This document shows, one piece after another, positions 49,701 through 58,890 of a stretch of 64,000 nucleotides of DNA (its first letter is position 1; every line of letters begins with the position of its first letter). The notes beneath the pieces were generated by a model. That model was not told the origin of the DNA, ran no database searches, and was given only the letters and a program-made list of their open reading frames with translations. The stretch covers positions 21,309,501 to 21,373,500 of the forward strand of contig NC_087262.1 of NCBI RefSeq assembly GCF_037042905.1, written 5' to 3'. Both the position numbers and the translations under genes were made by a program. The stretch is from Lytechinus pictus. Taxonomy: Eukaryota > Echinodermata > Echinoidea > Temnopleuroida > Toxopneustidae.

Positions 49701-50913
49701 AAAAACACGTATATTATATCCCAGATCTTAATATAAAAAAAAAATCTGTCTTCGTCTAAACCATTATTAGACAACACCCTGGGTTAGTTTTGTTCTAAAC
49801 CATTCTCTATTAAATTCATCAAATAAATTGAATTTGACAATTAAATTAAAAAGTATAAAATGTACAATTTAAAGTACTGTATGCTGCATTAAATTTGTAC
49901 AATAACATGAATGAATATTTATCTTTTTAATCGAAATATGACTAACAGATTTGTGTTTTTTTATTTCCTTTTCAGGATCTGGATGTTGGGAAATGTGTTG
50001 GGAAGTGTCCTCCGTCGGAGCATTGCGTCATACCGTAAGTTTGATGGTCTTCTTTACTAAGATGGTAAAGCGGAAGTTCCCCTGAAAAAAAGTTGTAAAA
50101 TACCAGAAAAAAAAACAATAAAAAGTATTGGTGTGAAAGGTTTGAGTAAAATCTATCAAAGATTGAGAAAGTTATTTGAATGTTACTTTTTTGATTTGTG
50201 AGACGTTGTATACGAGCAGTTGCCTCATATTATGTTATGTACTATAAAGCGCATAGGTTTCAAAGTTTTAATGGTTGATCATTTATTTATTGATTTTCCT
50301 ATTTTCCCATAATTTAGTTCAATTTTCCCATAATTTATTTCAATTTTTATTTCCTGCTTTATTGACTATACATGTAGTTTTCTTTTCATCTATGAATATA
50401 TTTGATTAATATTACGTCTGTTATGTACCCATTATTTTATTTGAAATATGATCCTTTGCTTTTACTCAGTTGCACATGGTCTTATGTTTATTGAATTGCT
50501 AATAATATCAGTTATTTTGGTTATCTATTTATACATTTCAACCCTATTCTTAGTTCTGTAACTTTTTTTTTAAAGATTTAATTGCCCTTCTGGCTTCTGC
50601 CATGTCAACAGAGGCAACATAAACACTGACTTTTACTCTTTAACCTAAACCCTCAATCGATAATTTCTAAGTGAAAGTATTTAATGCTTAGTGAAATGTT
50701 TCACGCTCATTTATTTCTTTGTTATTTATTCGCCCATTTGCTTTTTTCCTTCGCAGGGGTGCAAATGGAACATGTAAAATGGCTCTAACTGTCCCATCAA
50801 CATCCTGCCATGCCAAATCACGTCAGAAACACTCCTTCACCCTGCCCGATGGGCGCAAACGTAATATCTACTCCATCATCGACTGCGCATGCCCCGCGTC
50901 CACCAGGACATAG
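28355..50913 (+). CDS. secreted protein with three tandem cystine-knot (CTCK-like) modules, 8 exons, complete
   Basis: Exons: 28355-28427, 39204-39650, 45529-45620, 46714-46939, 48779-48841, 49318-49439, 49976-50034, 50757-50913. All introns are GT/AG, all phases agree, and the total is 1239 bp (412 residues plus stop). Seen: signal peptide 1-21 (MQILGINILGILLHVAALAN); polar segment with RRKR at 55-58 (furin-type); Ser-rich low-complexity linker to ~157; then 23 cysteines. Module 2 (C249, C273xGxC277, C286, C311xC313) and module 3 (C317, C348xGxC352, C358, C404xC406) match the cystine-knot growth factor pattern. Each has a DVGxCxGxC core and an I-x-D-C-A-C end. The LPDGRKRNIYSIIDCAC end resembles CTCK domains. 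Module 1 is altered. N-glycosylation sites: N291, N330, N334, N364. The role is unknown: probably an extracellular ligand, antagonist or matrix protein, released by proprotein cleavage. It is not bursicon, DAN, sclerostin or TGF-beta as I know them. Confidence 0.88.
29975..30175 (+). repeat. AAAT/TA simple repeats
   Basis: (AAAT)n and (AATG)n runs flank a (TA)n tract at about 30036-30068. Confidence 0.9.
31376..31910. mobile_element. foldback MITE, family D copy 1
   Basis: Arms contain TTTCATCAAAATCGGATGTA and AAAATAAGAAAGTTATGACA with inverse partners toward the right end (AAATCAACATTTTTCTAGGG, TGGACTTGATCTTTAA). The left outer end is degraded. Copy 2 lies at 32893-33513. Confidence 0.75.
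32893..33513. mobile_element. foldback MITE, family D copy 2
   Basis: It starts TTAAAGGTCAAGTCCACCCC and ends with the inverse GGGGTGGACTTG, followed by a small partial duplication (TCCTTGTGGACTTACCTTTAA). Long imperfect arms carry the sequence CATCAAAATCGGATGTAAAA and its inverse. Confidence 0.85.
33550..33806. mobile_element. inverted-repeat element, family C copy 2
   Basis: It contains GTCAAAAGCCCTTCAATGAC and TTTGTCGAAAATCGGTGAG on the left and AATAGATTCTCAATGTTGCA then GAAAGTGTCTGAGAAG on the right, matching the 26474-26728 element. Confidence 0.6.
34119..34730. mobile_element. foldback MITE, family A copy 2
   Basis: TTTAAAGGGATGGTCCAGGC at the left end mirrors AGCTCGGACCATCCCTTTAA at the right end. 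The inner arms share AATAAATAGAGTAAA and GCAAAATGCTGA with the copy at 855-1471. Confidence 0.85.
34866..34960 (+). repeat. possible tRNA-derived SINE fragment
   Basis: A box-like GCATGACTCAGTGGTTAG is followed by a perfect B box, GGTTCGATTCC, about 45 bp later. The cloverleaf does not close, so this is not a functional tRNA. Confidence 0.4.
35815..37690. repeat. GATAA pentanucleotide satellite with ~475-bp higher-order repeat
   Basis: Long runs of GATAA and GGTAA pentamers alternate with a conserved ~160-bp non-repeat core. The core begins GACTGCTTGTAAT and includes TTGGCATACGCTGGCCAAGT and GAGAGGGTGGGATAAAAAAG. It starts at 36121, 36595, 37063 and 37544, giving periods of 474, 468 and 481 bp. 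TA runs separate some units. Minus-strand open frames rich in Leu, Ser and Tyr are artefacts of the pentamer. Confidence 0.92.
37705..37790 (+). repeat. (TA)n/(TATG)n microsatellite
   Basis: Uninterrupted TATATA run following the GATAA array. Confidence 0.95.
39204..39650 (+). CDS. cystine-knot gene exon 2: propeptide, RRKR site, Ser-rich linker, first cysteines
   Basis: The exon follows tandem CAGCAG acceptors (exon start 39204 or 39207, both in frame, differing by one Ala). It encodes an Asn/Asp-rich segment, HARRKRTM (furin-type site), long Ser runs from TCG/TCC codons, and ends VACGYCVRRPRQETIGY, which opens module 1. The donor is GTAAGC at 39651. The Ser tract is CG-rich, unlike the AT-rich surroundings. 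Confidence 0.85.
41349..41431. repeat. short perfect-arm hairpin
   Basis: GTCTAGATCTGGATGT at 41349-41364 is exactly inverted at 41416-41431, with a 51-bp spacer. Confidence 0.8.
42120..42330. repeat. dispersed repeat related to the 56-57 kb cluster
   Basis: GGGGGCCAGATGTAGCGTAT and TTTTGTGATAGATTTCGACA resemble GAGAGGGCCAGATATTGCGT and AATTGTGTGATAGACTTTAA at about 56090-56215. It ends in a C-rich tract with TACGCCACTTGTAC. Confidence 0.6.
43231..43564. mobile_element. inverted-repeat element with 66-bp arms and a hammerhead-like stem
   Basis: The left arm 43231-43296 (CGCTGATGTTGTTTACGGTA ...) is inverted at 43499-43564 with a single visible mismatch. Just inside the left arm, CGGACAG-TCAAC-CTGTCCG (43299-43317) forms a perfect 7-bp stem followed by GAAACGTC. 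That stem-GAAAC arrangement resembles the conserved stem II region of hammerhead ribozymes and sequences associated with Penelope-like elements (family knowledge, resemblance only). Confidence 0.75.
43685..44805 (+). repeat. 15/17-bp minisatellite array
   Basis: About 1.1 kb of TACTATCTTCAGTAT, CACTATCTTCAGTAT and the 17-bp variant TACTATCTTCATGATAT. The three unit types recur in ordered combinations, which gives a higher-order pattern. Confidence 0.95.
45113..45430 (+). mobile_element. tRNA-derived SINE
   Basis: The head GCGCGATAGCTCAGTCGGTA has a good A box. GGGTTCGATTCCCACTTGGT about 50 bp on has a perfect B box. A non-tRNA body follows (GGTAAGGCAGTAATCCTCAT, CAGGTCCCACAGAGAGGACC) and then an A-rich end. 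The anticodon arm is not tRNA-like, so this is a SINE on the same strand as the gene, in intron 2. Confidence 0.8.
45529..45620 (+). CDS. cystine-knot gene exon 3: module 1 core with basic insertion
   Basis: Acceptor CATCAG, donor GTGAGT. It reads DTNGNEINLDVGTC, which aligns with ETAIDVGTC and VDLDVGKC of the other modules. It then continues with RKRIRKKFRSLDSSRHR, where they have the xGxC of the knot. The run RKRIRKK could itself be a proprotein-convertase site. Confidence 0.8.
45621..46713 (+). other. intron 3 of the cystine-knot gene
   Basis: 1.1 kb, containing the long hairpin at 45911-46315. The rest (46320-46700) has degenerate CATCGGAAAATG/TGTTGTCGTTGG words but no clear repeat. Confidence 0.75.
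45911..46315. repeat. long near-perfect hairpin (195-bp arms, 16-bp loop)
   Basis: The left arm 45911-46105 and right arm 46122-46315 are inverted copies. They differ by a single visible base (one A in an A-run). Within each arm a 45-bp direct repeat beginning GGAAATTCGTGATCACTCTC occurs twice. A 13-bp direct repeat, TAAAGTTAATATA, flanks it (45868-45880 and 46315-46327) and may be a target duplication. Confidence 0.95.
46714..46939 (+). CDS. cystine-knot gene exon 4: end of module 1, start of module 2
   Basis: Acceptor TTATCCAG, donor GTGAGG. It encodes CSTCSQSFMCVPSS, then HRVIDECTC (module 1 end), then RCVRRPH and YETAIDVGTCEGTCQG (module 2). The CVRRP motif repeats the one in exon 2, showing that the modules arose by internal duplication. 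Confidence 0.9.
46985..48600. repeat. ~75-bp degenerate minisatellite in intron 4
   Basis: Repeats of the type GTGGTTTGGAAGGTGTTTGA, GAGTGGGATGGTGTCGAGAA, GGTGGGGCTGAGACGAGGAT. In the most regular part, GTGTCGAG recurs at 47944, 48019, 48096 and 48171 (periods 75, 77, 75). It begins about 45 bp after the exon 4 donor and fills most of the intron. Confidence 0.9.
48779..48841 (+). CDS. cystine-knot gene exon 5: module 2 loop
   Basis: A 63-bp exon (AAACAG acceptor, GTAAAT donor) encoding DADSLGCRPVTNKTVALRDPN. It supplies knot Cys IV in a C-x-P context and one N-glycosylation site (NKT). Phase 1 on both sides. Confidence 0.85.
49318..49439 (+). CDS. cystine-knot gene exon 6: end of module 2, start of module 3
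   Basis: Acceptor TTGACAG, donor GTATGG. It reads GARTVQTIQDCACTSGC, which closes module 2 with its CxC pair, then FRATHMESIYTLNTTC and NQTQVVSV. The latter include an extra cysteine (C333) and two N-glycosylation sites. Confidence 0.9.
49976..50034 (+). CDS. cystine-knot gene exon 7: module 3 CxGxC core
   Basis: A 59-bp exon after a TTTTCAG acceptor, donor GTAAGT. It reads DLDVGKCVGKCPPSEHCVIP: knot cysteines II, III and IV of module 3 in one small exon. Confidence 0.9.
50757..50913 (+). CDS. cystine-knot gene exon 8: end of module 3 and stop
   Basis: Acceptor TTCGCAG. It reads GANGTCKMALTVPSTSC, then RQKHSFTLPDGRKRNIYS and IIDCACPASTRT, with TAG at 50911-50913. Two extra cysteines (C367, C378) are specific to this module. 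The region from C378 through LPDG to CAC is the part most like a CTCK domain. Confidence 0.92.
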
Positions 50914-51209
50914 CCAATCAGAATGGTTGCTTGTCGTTTGCTTGCCGATGATTGGCGAATCAAAGGGGGATGCTGATGATCCGTACCCCACCCCCACCCC
51001 TTCCCCGCTCAAACCAGACGTCATTTTCACCTCTACGCGCGTGCGACCGATTGATTATGCACCATTCGGTCAAGATGTGACAAAGTTGCTGATTTATTGC
51101 TCGGACTTTTTTTTGACAAATCCAAGAGGCTGTTGTGGTGGCGCCGATTAATCAAACGTTATGGAAGCAAAATATCTTATGCTTGTTCTCCTAATTGACT
51201 AAAATGACA

Positions 51210-51215
51210 AATAAA
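51210..51215 (+). promoter_or_regulatory. candidate polyadenylation signal of the cystine-knot gene
   Basis: AATAAA about 300 bp after the stop codon, the first one in the 3' flank. Confidence 0.5.
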
Positions 51216-53470
51216 TTATAGATATTTTTGTCCGCTAATTCTAGGCTCCAGGGCGATTGCGAAAATAATTCGAGCAACGAACATTTTGTTCAGGGGAGGG
51301 TCAGTTGTGTCACCTCCATCCTTACTTGACGTTAGCGTGACGTCATTATCTATACCCGTGTGGTGCCTCCATGAGAAGGACATTTTCCCATTTTGACTGT
51401 ATCACTTGCATGATAGAGGTGGTATCCAGTATCCACCTCTATGATCACGTGACATTGTATTGCCATTCCTCTCTCTTATTCATGGTATTGTGGTTAAGTG
51501 CGCCCTCTCAAGGTGACCAACAATATGAATGAAAAGGATTAGTGGCAACGAATTGTTAACTAGTATGTATTTCTGTGATTGGTGGAGCTCCAATGTCTCA
51601 ATGGTGGAGCTATAGAAACTCATTCAGAGGGTCTACAGTCTTTGTTCAAATATGTGCTTGCCTGACAAAAAGGTTGAAAATATTGTCCGTTTTTTTAAGA
51701 ACAGCACATGTGTGCTAATTCTATAAACAAAATACATTGAATGTTTACAAATTCCAAATTTTCACCGAATTTTCAAGGATTGAACGATCATGTTTACAAA
51801 ACTTTTAGAAATTACAATTACACACTGCCAAGTCGCTTTTCAAGAACTATGAAACATCGGAAATAAGTGTGATGATACTTGAAAGGGGTTTTTGTTTGGA
51901 AATTAAACAATTGTGTCAGGCAACACGTCTCCGCTAATTTATGCGAATTCATTCATGATTTTCTTGGAATTCACAGTTTACAATTTGAAATACGAATTCT
52001 CATTAATTAAAGAGGAAAACAAATATTTCAGGTTAAAAACACATTCATAGTCCCTGTCTCTTAATAAAGAAATCTGACAAAAACATGATCTTGATACATA
52101 CATTATGTTCTTTGGAAATGGGTTGCGCCCAAGGACCAAGAAGACGATTGCGTTCGGGTCAGAATCTGTATGGCCATTCGCAGTGGGGGGAAGGGGGCAG
52201 TTGAAAACTTACTTTTTTTTCTGAAAATGTTCTCTAATTTCACCAAAAGTACTCCCGAACTCCTGATCAATTTACCTTTGTAAGAGGCGAAAGCACCCAA
52301 ATGAAAAGCTCGGTCACTTCGCGCATATGCTTTCCAATTTTTTTTTCGGAAAAGTTTATGCGTCCAGTCCCCCCCCCCTCCCCCTTTGCAAAAATGTTCT
52401 GCGTACGGCCATGGGAATCTGTAAGAAATTGAATTAATCTACTACAGTTTATTTACATCTAAATCAAATACTTAATGATGATTTTCTAAAAAATGTTATT
52501 CTATGATCATGATGATCTTCAATCCTAATATGTAATCTACAGGGATATGAAACTATTGTTGTGCAATTCTGTATTTTTTTTATGTGATTGGTGTGTTATA
52601 TTGTGAGAACACGATAATTATTGTATAATATTGACAAGATATATTTATACATGTATATACTACTCATAAAATTTACATATTGATTTAATATCATAATGAT
52701 ATTATTTGCAATCGTATCTGCATGTGGCTGTAGAGATGTGTTTTTTTCATGTAGAGGATGAAATTGTTGAAAAGGCTTCAATCATTTTACAGTTTCCGAA
52801 TTACTTTTTAGCTTAATAAATTTGTGTTTTACAATGAGGCGTATTGTCGAAACTAAAACATAGGCCTATTTCATAAGAATATACCTTTCTTGCGTTTTGG
52901 CTATCGTAATTCGATTTTCTGCCCTTGAGAGTTTATTTCATTGTAATTCTTACTTACAGCTGTTTCTCTTGTTTCTTTCCATTTTTTTACTTTGATGTAA
53001 CACATTTTAGCTTTTATTTTACTGAAGTCGCCTCAACCGGAATCAGCTATTGTCGTTTAAAATTCATTCGATTCGAACCCTTTGTAAAATACATATACTT
53101 CTCTTTATCAGAATTACGTTTCTTATAAGAAATTCTGTCGAAATACCTCTATCACGTCTATATAGTCTTTTCGTCCAATTCATTACTAAATACCTCATTT
53201 TTGTAGCTGTAGTACAAAAAACTATCAGGGAATTAGTTTTACCTGCATTGTATTATTTATGTCATTATTCATAGAGCTAAAGATATTCAATAAGGCTCTG
53301 AAAAATAATTTTGTTTTGCTTATCGCACAAAATGATGATCATTTTTTTATGATCGAAAAAGAAAATGTGTATACGGTAAAATAACATTGTGTGAGAGCTT
53401 AGCTTACAATTTATAGCTGATATTCTCTTTAAAGCCACAATGTTCTATATTTTACAAATTATGTTTACAC
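51216..53470. other. intergenic DNA after the cystine-knot gene
   Basis: AT-rich. C/G homopolymer tracts near 52180 and 52370 look like decayed dispersed repeats. No exon or RNA gene is supported. Confidence 0.5.
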
Positions 53471-53473
53471 CTT

Positions 53474-53723
53474 ACACTGCAAAAAATACCGGTGTTGTTT
53501 TAACACCAGCCCGGTATGTATATCGGAAAACACCAGGGAAGTGTTGAAAATAACACCAGTTAAGAATCAAACCGATGTTGGTTTAACACTGATTAGTGTT
53601 GTTTAAACGCGTATCTGGTGTTAGCCTAAAGCCGAAGTGGTGCGTGTTTCAACACCTCTCTGGTGTTCTCCTATTTAGATACCAAGCTGGTGTTAAATTA
53701 ACACCGGTATTTTTGCAGTGTAT
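53474..53723. mobile_element. CACTGCAAAA-ended MITE
   Basis: TACACTGCAAAAAATACCGG at the left is mirrored by CCGGTATTTTTGCAGTGTA at the right, with a likely TA target duplication. The interior is filled with alternating GGTGTT and AACACC motifs. This terminal sequence class is widespread in animal genomes (general knowledge). Confidence 0.9.
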
Positions 53724-54429
53724 TTAGTAAGTACTGAATCCAATGTATTCTTTTTTCTTAGTTGAATACTTGTGTGTCTTTTCTTCATTCTTGAGGATTA
53801 GGTTGCGCCTGTGTGGTATGTAATACTCATGCACAAATAATGTACCATGCCGTAATTATAATAACAGAATTATGTACTATACTGTATTACAGAGTGTGGA
53901 TAGAATAATTAAGTATATGTGAAGTGTATCTCCATGCATGGGTTGTTTACAAAATATGAATAATATTTTACTTTCATTGGAATGACCATTGACTGAGATT
54001 ATGATTGCGGGGGGGAAAAAGAAAAGAAAACATGTTGATTGTGATGAATAATATTATTTCATGCATTGTGTAGTTGAAGTTTACTGTACCTTTCGACTCT
54101 AGTATATCATGTATCATGTATTATGTCGCATACATTTACGATTATTAATGCTTTATGTATATATAAAAAAACGATATCATGTGTATTTAAATTATTAATC
54201 TGCCGTTGTGAATTAGCAGTGCAGTAGTACAAATAAAATGTATTATAATTGACTTGATGGTTGTGTTAGTCTGAGATAATTTCGTCGTTCTTTCAATGGT
54301 AATAGGAATAATTATTTTAACAATAATGATGCTATACTACTAGTTGTAGTAATGATATCAATGATAGTGTTGGTAAAATATCAATGGTTATAATAATTAT
54401 AATGTTGATGATGTTAATTTTAATAATTG

Positions 54430-55219
54430 AATTATTGAATGATAATGATAATAAATATTATATTGATTGTGATGGAAAATGATGATGATGATAATGATGA
54501 TGATAATGACGATGATGATGGTGACGACGATGACGATGATGATGATGATGAAGATGATGATGATGATGATGATGATGATAACAGTAACAATAATCATGAT
54601 GATGATAACATTAATAATGTAAATGGTAATGATGATGATGATGATGAAGATGATGATGATGATGATGATGAAGATGATGATGGTGAAGGTGATGATGATG
54701 ATGGTGAAGATGATGATGATGGTGAAGTTGATGATGATGGTGAAGATGATGATGATGATGATGGTGAAGATGATGATGATGATGACGATGATGATGATGA
54801 AGATGATGATGATGATGGTGAAGATGATAATGATGATGATGATGATGATGAAGATGATGATGATGATGATGGTGAAGATGATGATGATAGTAATGATGAT
54901 GATGATGGTGAAGATGATGATGATGATGATGATGATGATAACAGTAACAATTATCATGATGATGATAACATTAATAATGTAAATGGTAATGATGATGATG
55001 ATGATGAAGATGATAATGATGATGGTGATGATGATGATGATGGTGGTGGTGGTGCATGACGAATATGATGATGCTGATTGAGAAGGAGGATGATGGAGAA
55101 AGATGATGATGATGATGATGAAGATTATGATGATGATGCTGATTGAGAAGGAGAATGATGGAGAAAGATGATGATGATGATGCTGATGATGACGAAGATG
55201 ATGATGATGATGAAGATGG

Positions 55220-55253
<34 letters not shown>

Positions 55254-55655
55254 GGTGGTAGTGGTGCATGACGACTATGATGATGCTGATTGAGAAGGAG
55301 GATTATGATGATGATGACGAAGATAATGATGATGATGATGATGGAGGAGGATGATAATTGTGAAGATGATGATGATGATGATGATGGTGAAGATGATGAT
55401 GGTGAAGATGATGATGATGACGATGATGATGATGAAGATGATGATGATGATGGTGAAGATGATAATGATGATGATTATGATGATGAAGATGATGATGATG
55501 ATGATGGTGAAGATGATGATGATAATAATGATGATGATGATGGTGAAGATGATGATGATGATGGTGTAGATGATGATCAAGATGATGATGATGGTGAAAA
55601 TGATGATAATGATGATGATGATAATGATAATGATGAAGACGACGATTACAATCAT
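54430..55655 (+). repeat. GAT trinucleotide array (~1.2 kb)
   Basis: Interrupted (GAT)n with GAA and GGT variants. A ~75-bp block (GATAACAGTAACAA ... AATAATGTAAATGGTAATGA) occurs at about 54577 and again 360 bp later. A GATGCTGATTGAGAAGGAGG block recurs near 55068, 55135 and 55283. Long poly-Asp, Met, Ile and Ser frames on both strands are artefacts. Confidence 0.95.
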
Positions 55656-55979
55656 CATGACTGCGGTAAAATGACATCAAGAATTTCAAAGTCAGCGATG
55701 AAAATAAGCAAATTTTTGTGAAGTATTGAAAATAACATTTGATAATATATAAATCACCAATAAAATAGGTAAACTTCGATCACAATAAGGACTAAATGAT
55801 TAAATCGTGACATTGCGAATGACTGTTCGACTATAGTATCCTGAACAAATTAAGAATAAAAATGATTCAACAACCAAACAAGGGTATGATAATTTTTTGG
55901 TTTGATGATTAACCACATGGGTTAATTTGACCGAGGTCTTTTTATTATATTACGACCTTGGCCTTCACGAAATTGTCAG

Positions 55980-57200
55980 CGGCGTAACATGGGTCGATGG
56001 CCAGGAGGGGGGGGGGGCAAGAGCCAAAAATTTCCCGGTCATATCATGGTATGAACAGACGTAATGGTGTAATGAGGCGACGATTTTGAGAGGGCCAGAT
56101 ATTGCGTATCGGGCGGAATTTATCTTTTAAAAAAAGTTGCGAGTGAGCGAAGCGAGCGAGGAAAAAGTTTGACATTTTTAATACAAAAATCTAATTGTGT
56201 GATAGACTTTAACATGATATCCAGAAAATAATATATTTCACTCTTCTCTCTTTCCATTCCTTTTTTGTGTGGTCTGTACGCCACTGTGAACATAATTCTT
56301 TGCGACAGTAGCGTGAAGAGTTAAAAAAAAAACCAAGGGCGCAGTATGGTGTATGTGCTAAAAAGCTGTTTAATATAAGTCCCGAGCGAACGAAGCGAGC
56401 GAGAAAAAAAATCACATTTTCATGAGAATCTAACTATATAATATATTTTTTGACATTATATTTATATCCTACACTTTTCCTTTGCTTTTCTTTACTCCTT
56501 TTTTTGTTCTTAAACAATTGTTTGTAGAACTTTTGGGGGCCATGGCCCAACCCTTCCATACTCATATACGGCAGTGCTATGCGGTTGGGGTCCGGGGCGG
56601 AGCCCCCGGAACTTTTTGATATCAAAGCCATTTAAACCTCGCAGAATGCCGCTTTTTTAATCAAATCGCGAGTATACAGAATATAGCTTTTAGACAACAT
56701 TTTATTCAACCCAGTTGCGTAATGAACCAAATATTTTGAGGGGAAAAACATAGTAATGTGGGAAAATTTGTAGAAAGTCTCCAGCGAGCAAAGCGAGCTG
56801 GAAAAAAACTTGCCTATTGAAATTAAATTCTAATTATGTGATAGATTTTTCCATTATATTCAGCAATTAATACATTTCATTGGGTCCATTCATTTCATTA
56901 CACGTTGTCTCCTATAATTTATTTTATTTCCTCTTGATTATGGAACCAAGACCCCCCCCCCCCCCCCGCGCTTGTACGCCAGTGATTGAACGTAAAGCTT
57001 AATATAGGAAGGGTCCCTACAGGGGGCGTTATAGAGCCATTTGAAGGTTATAGATGAAGAGCCCCTACTGCATGGGGTCTGGGACAAAGCCCCGGTAGCT
57101 TATTTGCATAAAAATAGCACAATGTTATATGCTGTCCATCTTTCTTCCCGTTTTTTTATTTTCAATCCTCGGCAGCCCGGTCGTGTAATTAAGTTTTTTT
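55980..57200. repeat. cluster of dispersed repeats with GAGCGAAGCGAGCGAG signature
   Basis: At least three related segments occur at about 56090-56230, 56370-56470 and 56740-56900. Each has an AAGCGAGCGAG(A)n or AGCAAAGCGAGCTGGAAA word, followed by AAATCTAATTGTGTGATAGA or a variant. They are interspersed with GGGCGGAGCCCCCGGAAC and C-run/TACGCCA words. No coding capacity; the family is unknown to me. Confidence 0.65.
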
Positions 57201-57339
57201 GCTGTCCCTTTTATTTGTTTTCCAGTTTAGCTTTTGACTCCATTCTACCTTCGTTTCCCGCTATTGTTTGCCACCTTGTCATCTTTTAATTTATTTCCCA
57301 TCATGCTATTGCATTACATAGGCCTACTTCAGAATGATT

Positions 57340-57510
57340 TGTTCTTTCTCAAATGTTCTTCTTTCGTTCCTTTTCCCGCTTTCGTTCCTTTTCCATTACA
57401 AAAAAAAATTATTCGTTTTCTTTTCACTTTTCCCTTTCCCTTTCCTTTTCCCCTTTCCTTTTCCCCTTTCCTTCCCCTTTCCCTTTCTTTCTCCCTCCCT
57501 TTTCTCTGTT
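57340..57510 (+). repeat. CT-rich tract (CCCTTTCCTTTTC)n
   Basis: Pyrimidine-only run. The Phe/Ser/Pro-rich frames here are compositional. Confidence 0.85.
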
Positions 57511-58692
57511 TCCCGTTTTGTTTCTGTTACGCCACTGGTCGATTTGAGTCACTTGTTAATTTAGAATATCCCACCCCTCGCAAAAATAAAATTTTAAGCG
57601 ATTGAGAATGGTATTTTAAAGTTGTCCATGTACAGATGTACCTATTGTATTACGGACATCCTGATATGATTAATTGCATTTTTCAAAACAAGAGGTAATT
57701 TTTATTAGACTTGACTTTTATTTCATTCCTTACCGAATATTTTCAAATATTTAAGGCTATTGACATTGTTATGAAAGCAGGAGAAATGTTTGCTGCTCTG
57801 CATATTCCGATGTAGTGGTGCAGTTAGATTTTGAGTAAGGTTAAGGCTCCTAATCACATTCGATCAAGAATTCTGTTTCAAAGTCGACTGTTAGGAGTAT
57901 AACGAGCAATAATTTTTGCATTTTATATCTGATTTGTTGAAATAAAATATTAACAATAACAACATCAACAAGCACGCAGAAATGACCAAAACCGTCGTAG
58001 AAAGAGATTTCGTGAAATTTTGAATTGAAAAGCAGATACGAGTTTTCGGGTCCTATAACGGAAGAAAAACTTGCAATAAATTGTGAAGTGTTTTTGGAAA
58101 AGCCGATGAAAGCCTGGAGAATACCTGCTATGATACCAATGCCCTAGTTACATTGACCAAACGAGCTTCAGATCGACCAAATCCATTACGTTTTTTCCAA
58201 TGACATACCACAGTTCGGTACGGAGTTTGGGTTTCGCCGGTGTAAATGTAGCATAACTCCACACCTGCATAAAACACTCCATTCTTCAAAGAGCCCTTTT
58301 CCCGAAGCAAACTTCAAGTTTCAAGTTGTCCTTCTGGAAATTCAAAAGATAGATTAAGAGATTTTCGAGGTATTTATGAATGCTATCCATCCACACCTTA
58401 GCGTTAGAGCAAACTGAGAAACAAAAAAGTATTTTAATCCCTTCGTAAGTCGACATATCACATTCCATTGAAAAGAGTGGTATGTTTAAAGCACTAATTT
58501 GAACTGCGACACCTGGAACCTGAGAGTACGTATTCGCAGTGTCTTATAAACAGGATAAAGCAGTAAATAAGTCAGTGCGACAGGTGTCTTTAAGAACACT
58601 GAGCTTGAAATTATGAAATATCAAATGAGAATCTTGAATATTTTCATGCTTTAGCAAAAATACACAACCGTAAGACGTAAAAAAATATATAT

Positions 58693-58890
58693 ACACTGTT
58701 AAAAATCACAAAAAATAATAAAAACGGAAGGTTTTACGAACAAAAAGAATAATTTCTGTAAATTGTTCTAACAGGAAATTTTCTGCAATGTAACAGAACA
58801 TGTCTGTTTAAAAAAAGGAAAAGGATTTAATTACAGGAAATTTGTTAAGTTACATACACCATATCAATTTTCTGTAATTTTACACAGTGC
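58693..58890. mobile_element. CACTGT-ended MITE
   Basis: ACACTGTTAAAAATCACA at the left and TCTGTAATTTTACACAGTG at the right form imperfect inverted ends. The interior is A/T-rich with repeated ACAGGAAATT words. Confidence 0.65.

Noticed and set aside
54397..55721. Long open frames over the GAT array (poly-Asp, poly-Ile, poly-Ser, poly-Met, poly-His)
   Set aside because: All three frames on both strands are open because the repeat is a triplet; no exon signals or non-repeat coding sequence.
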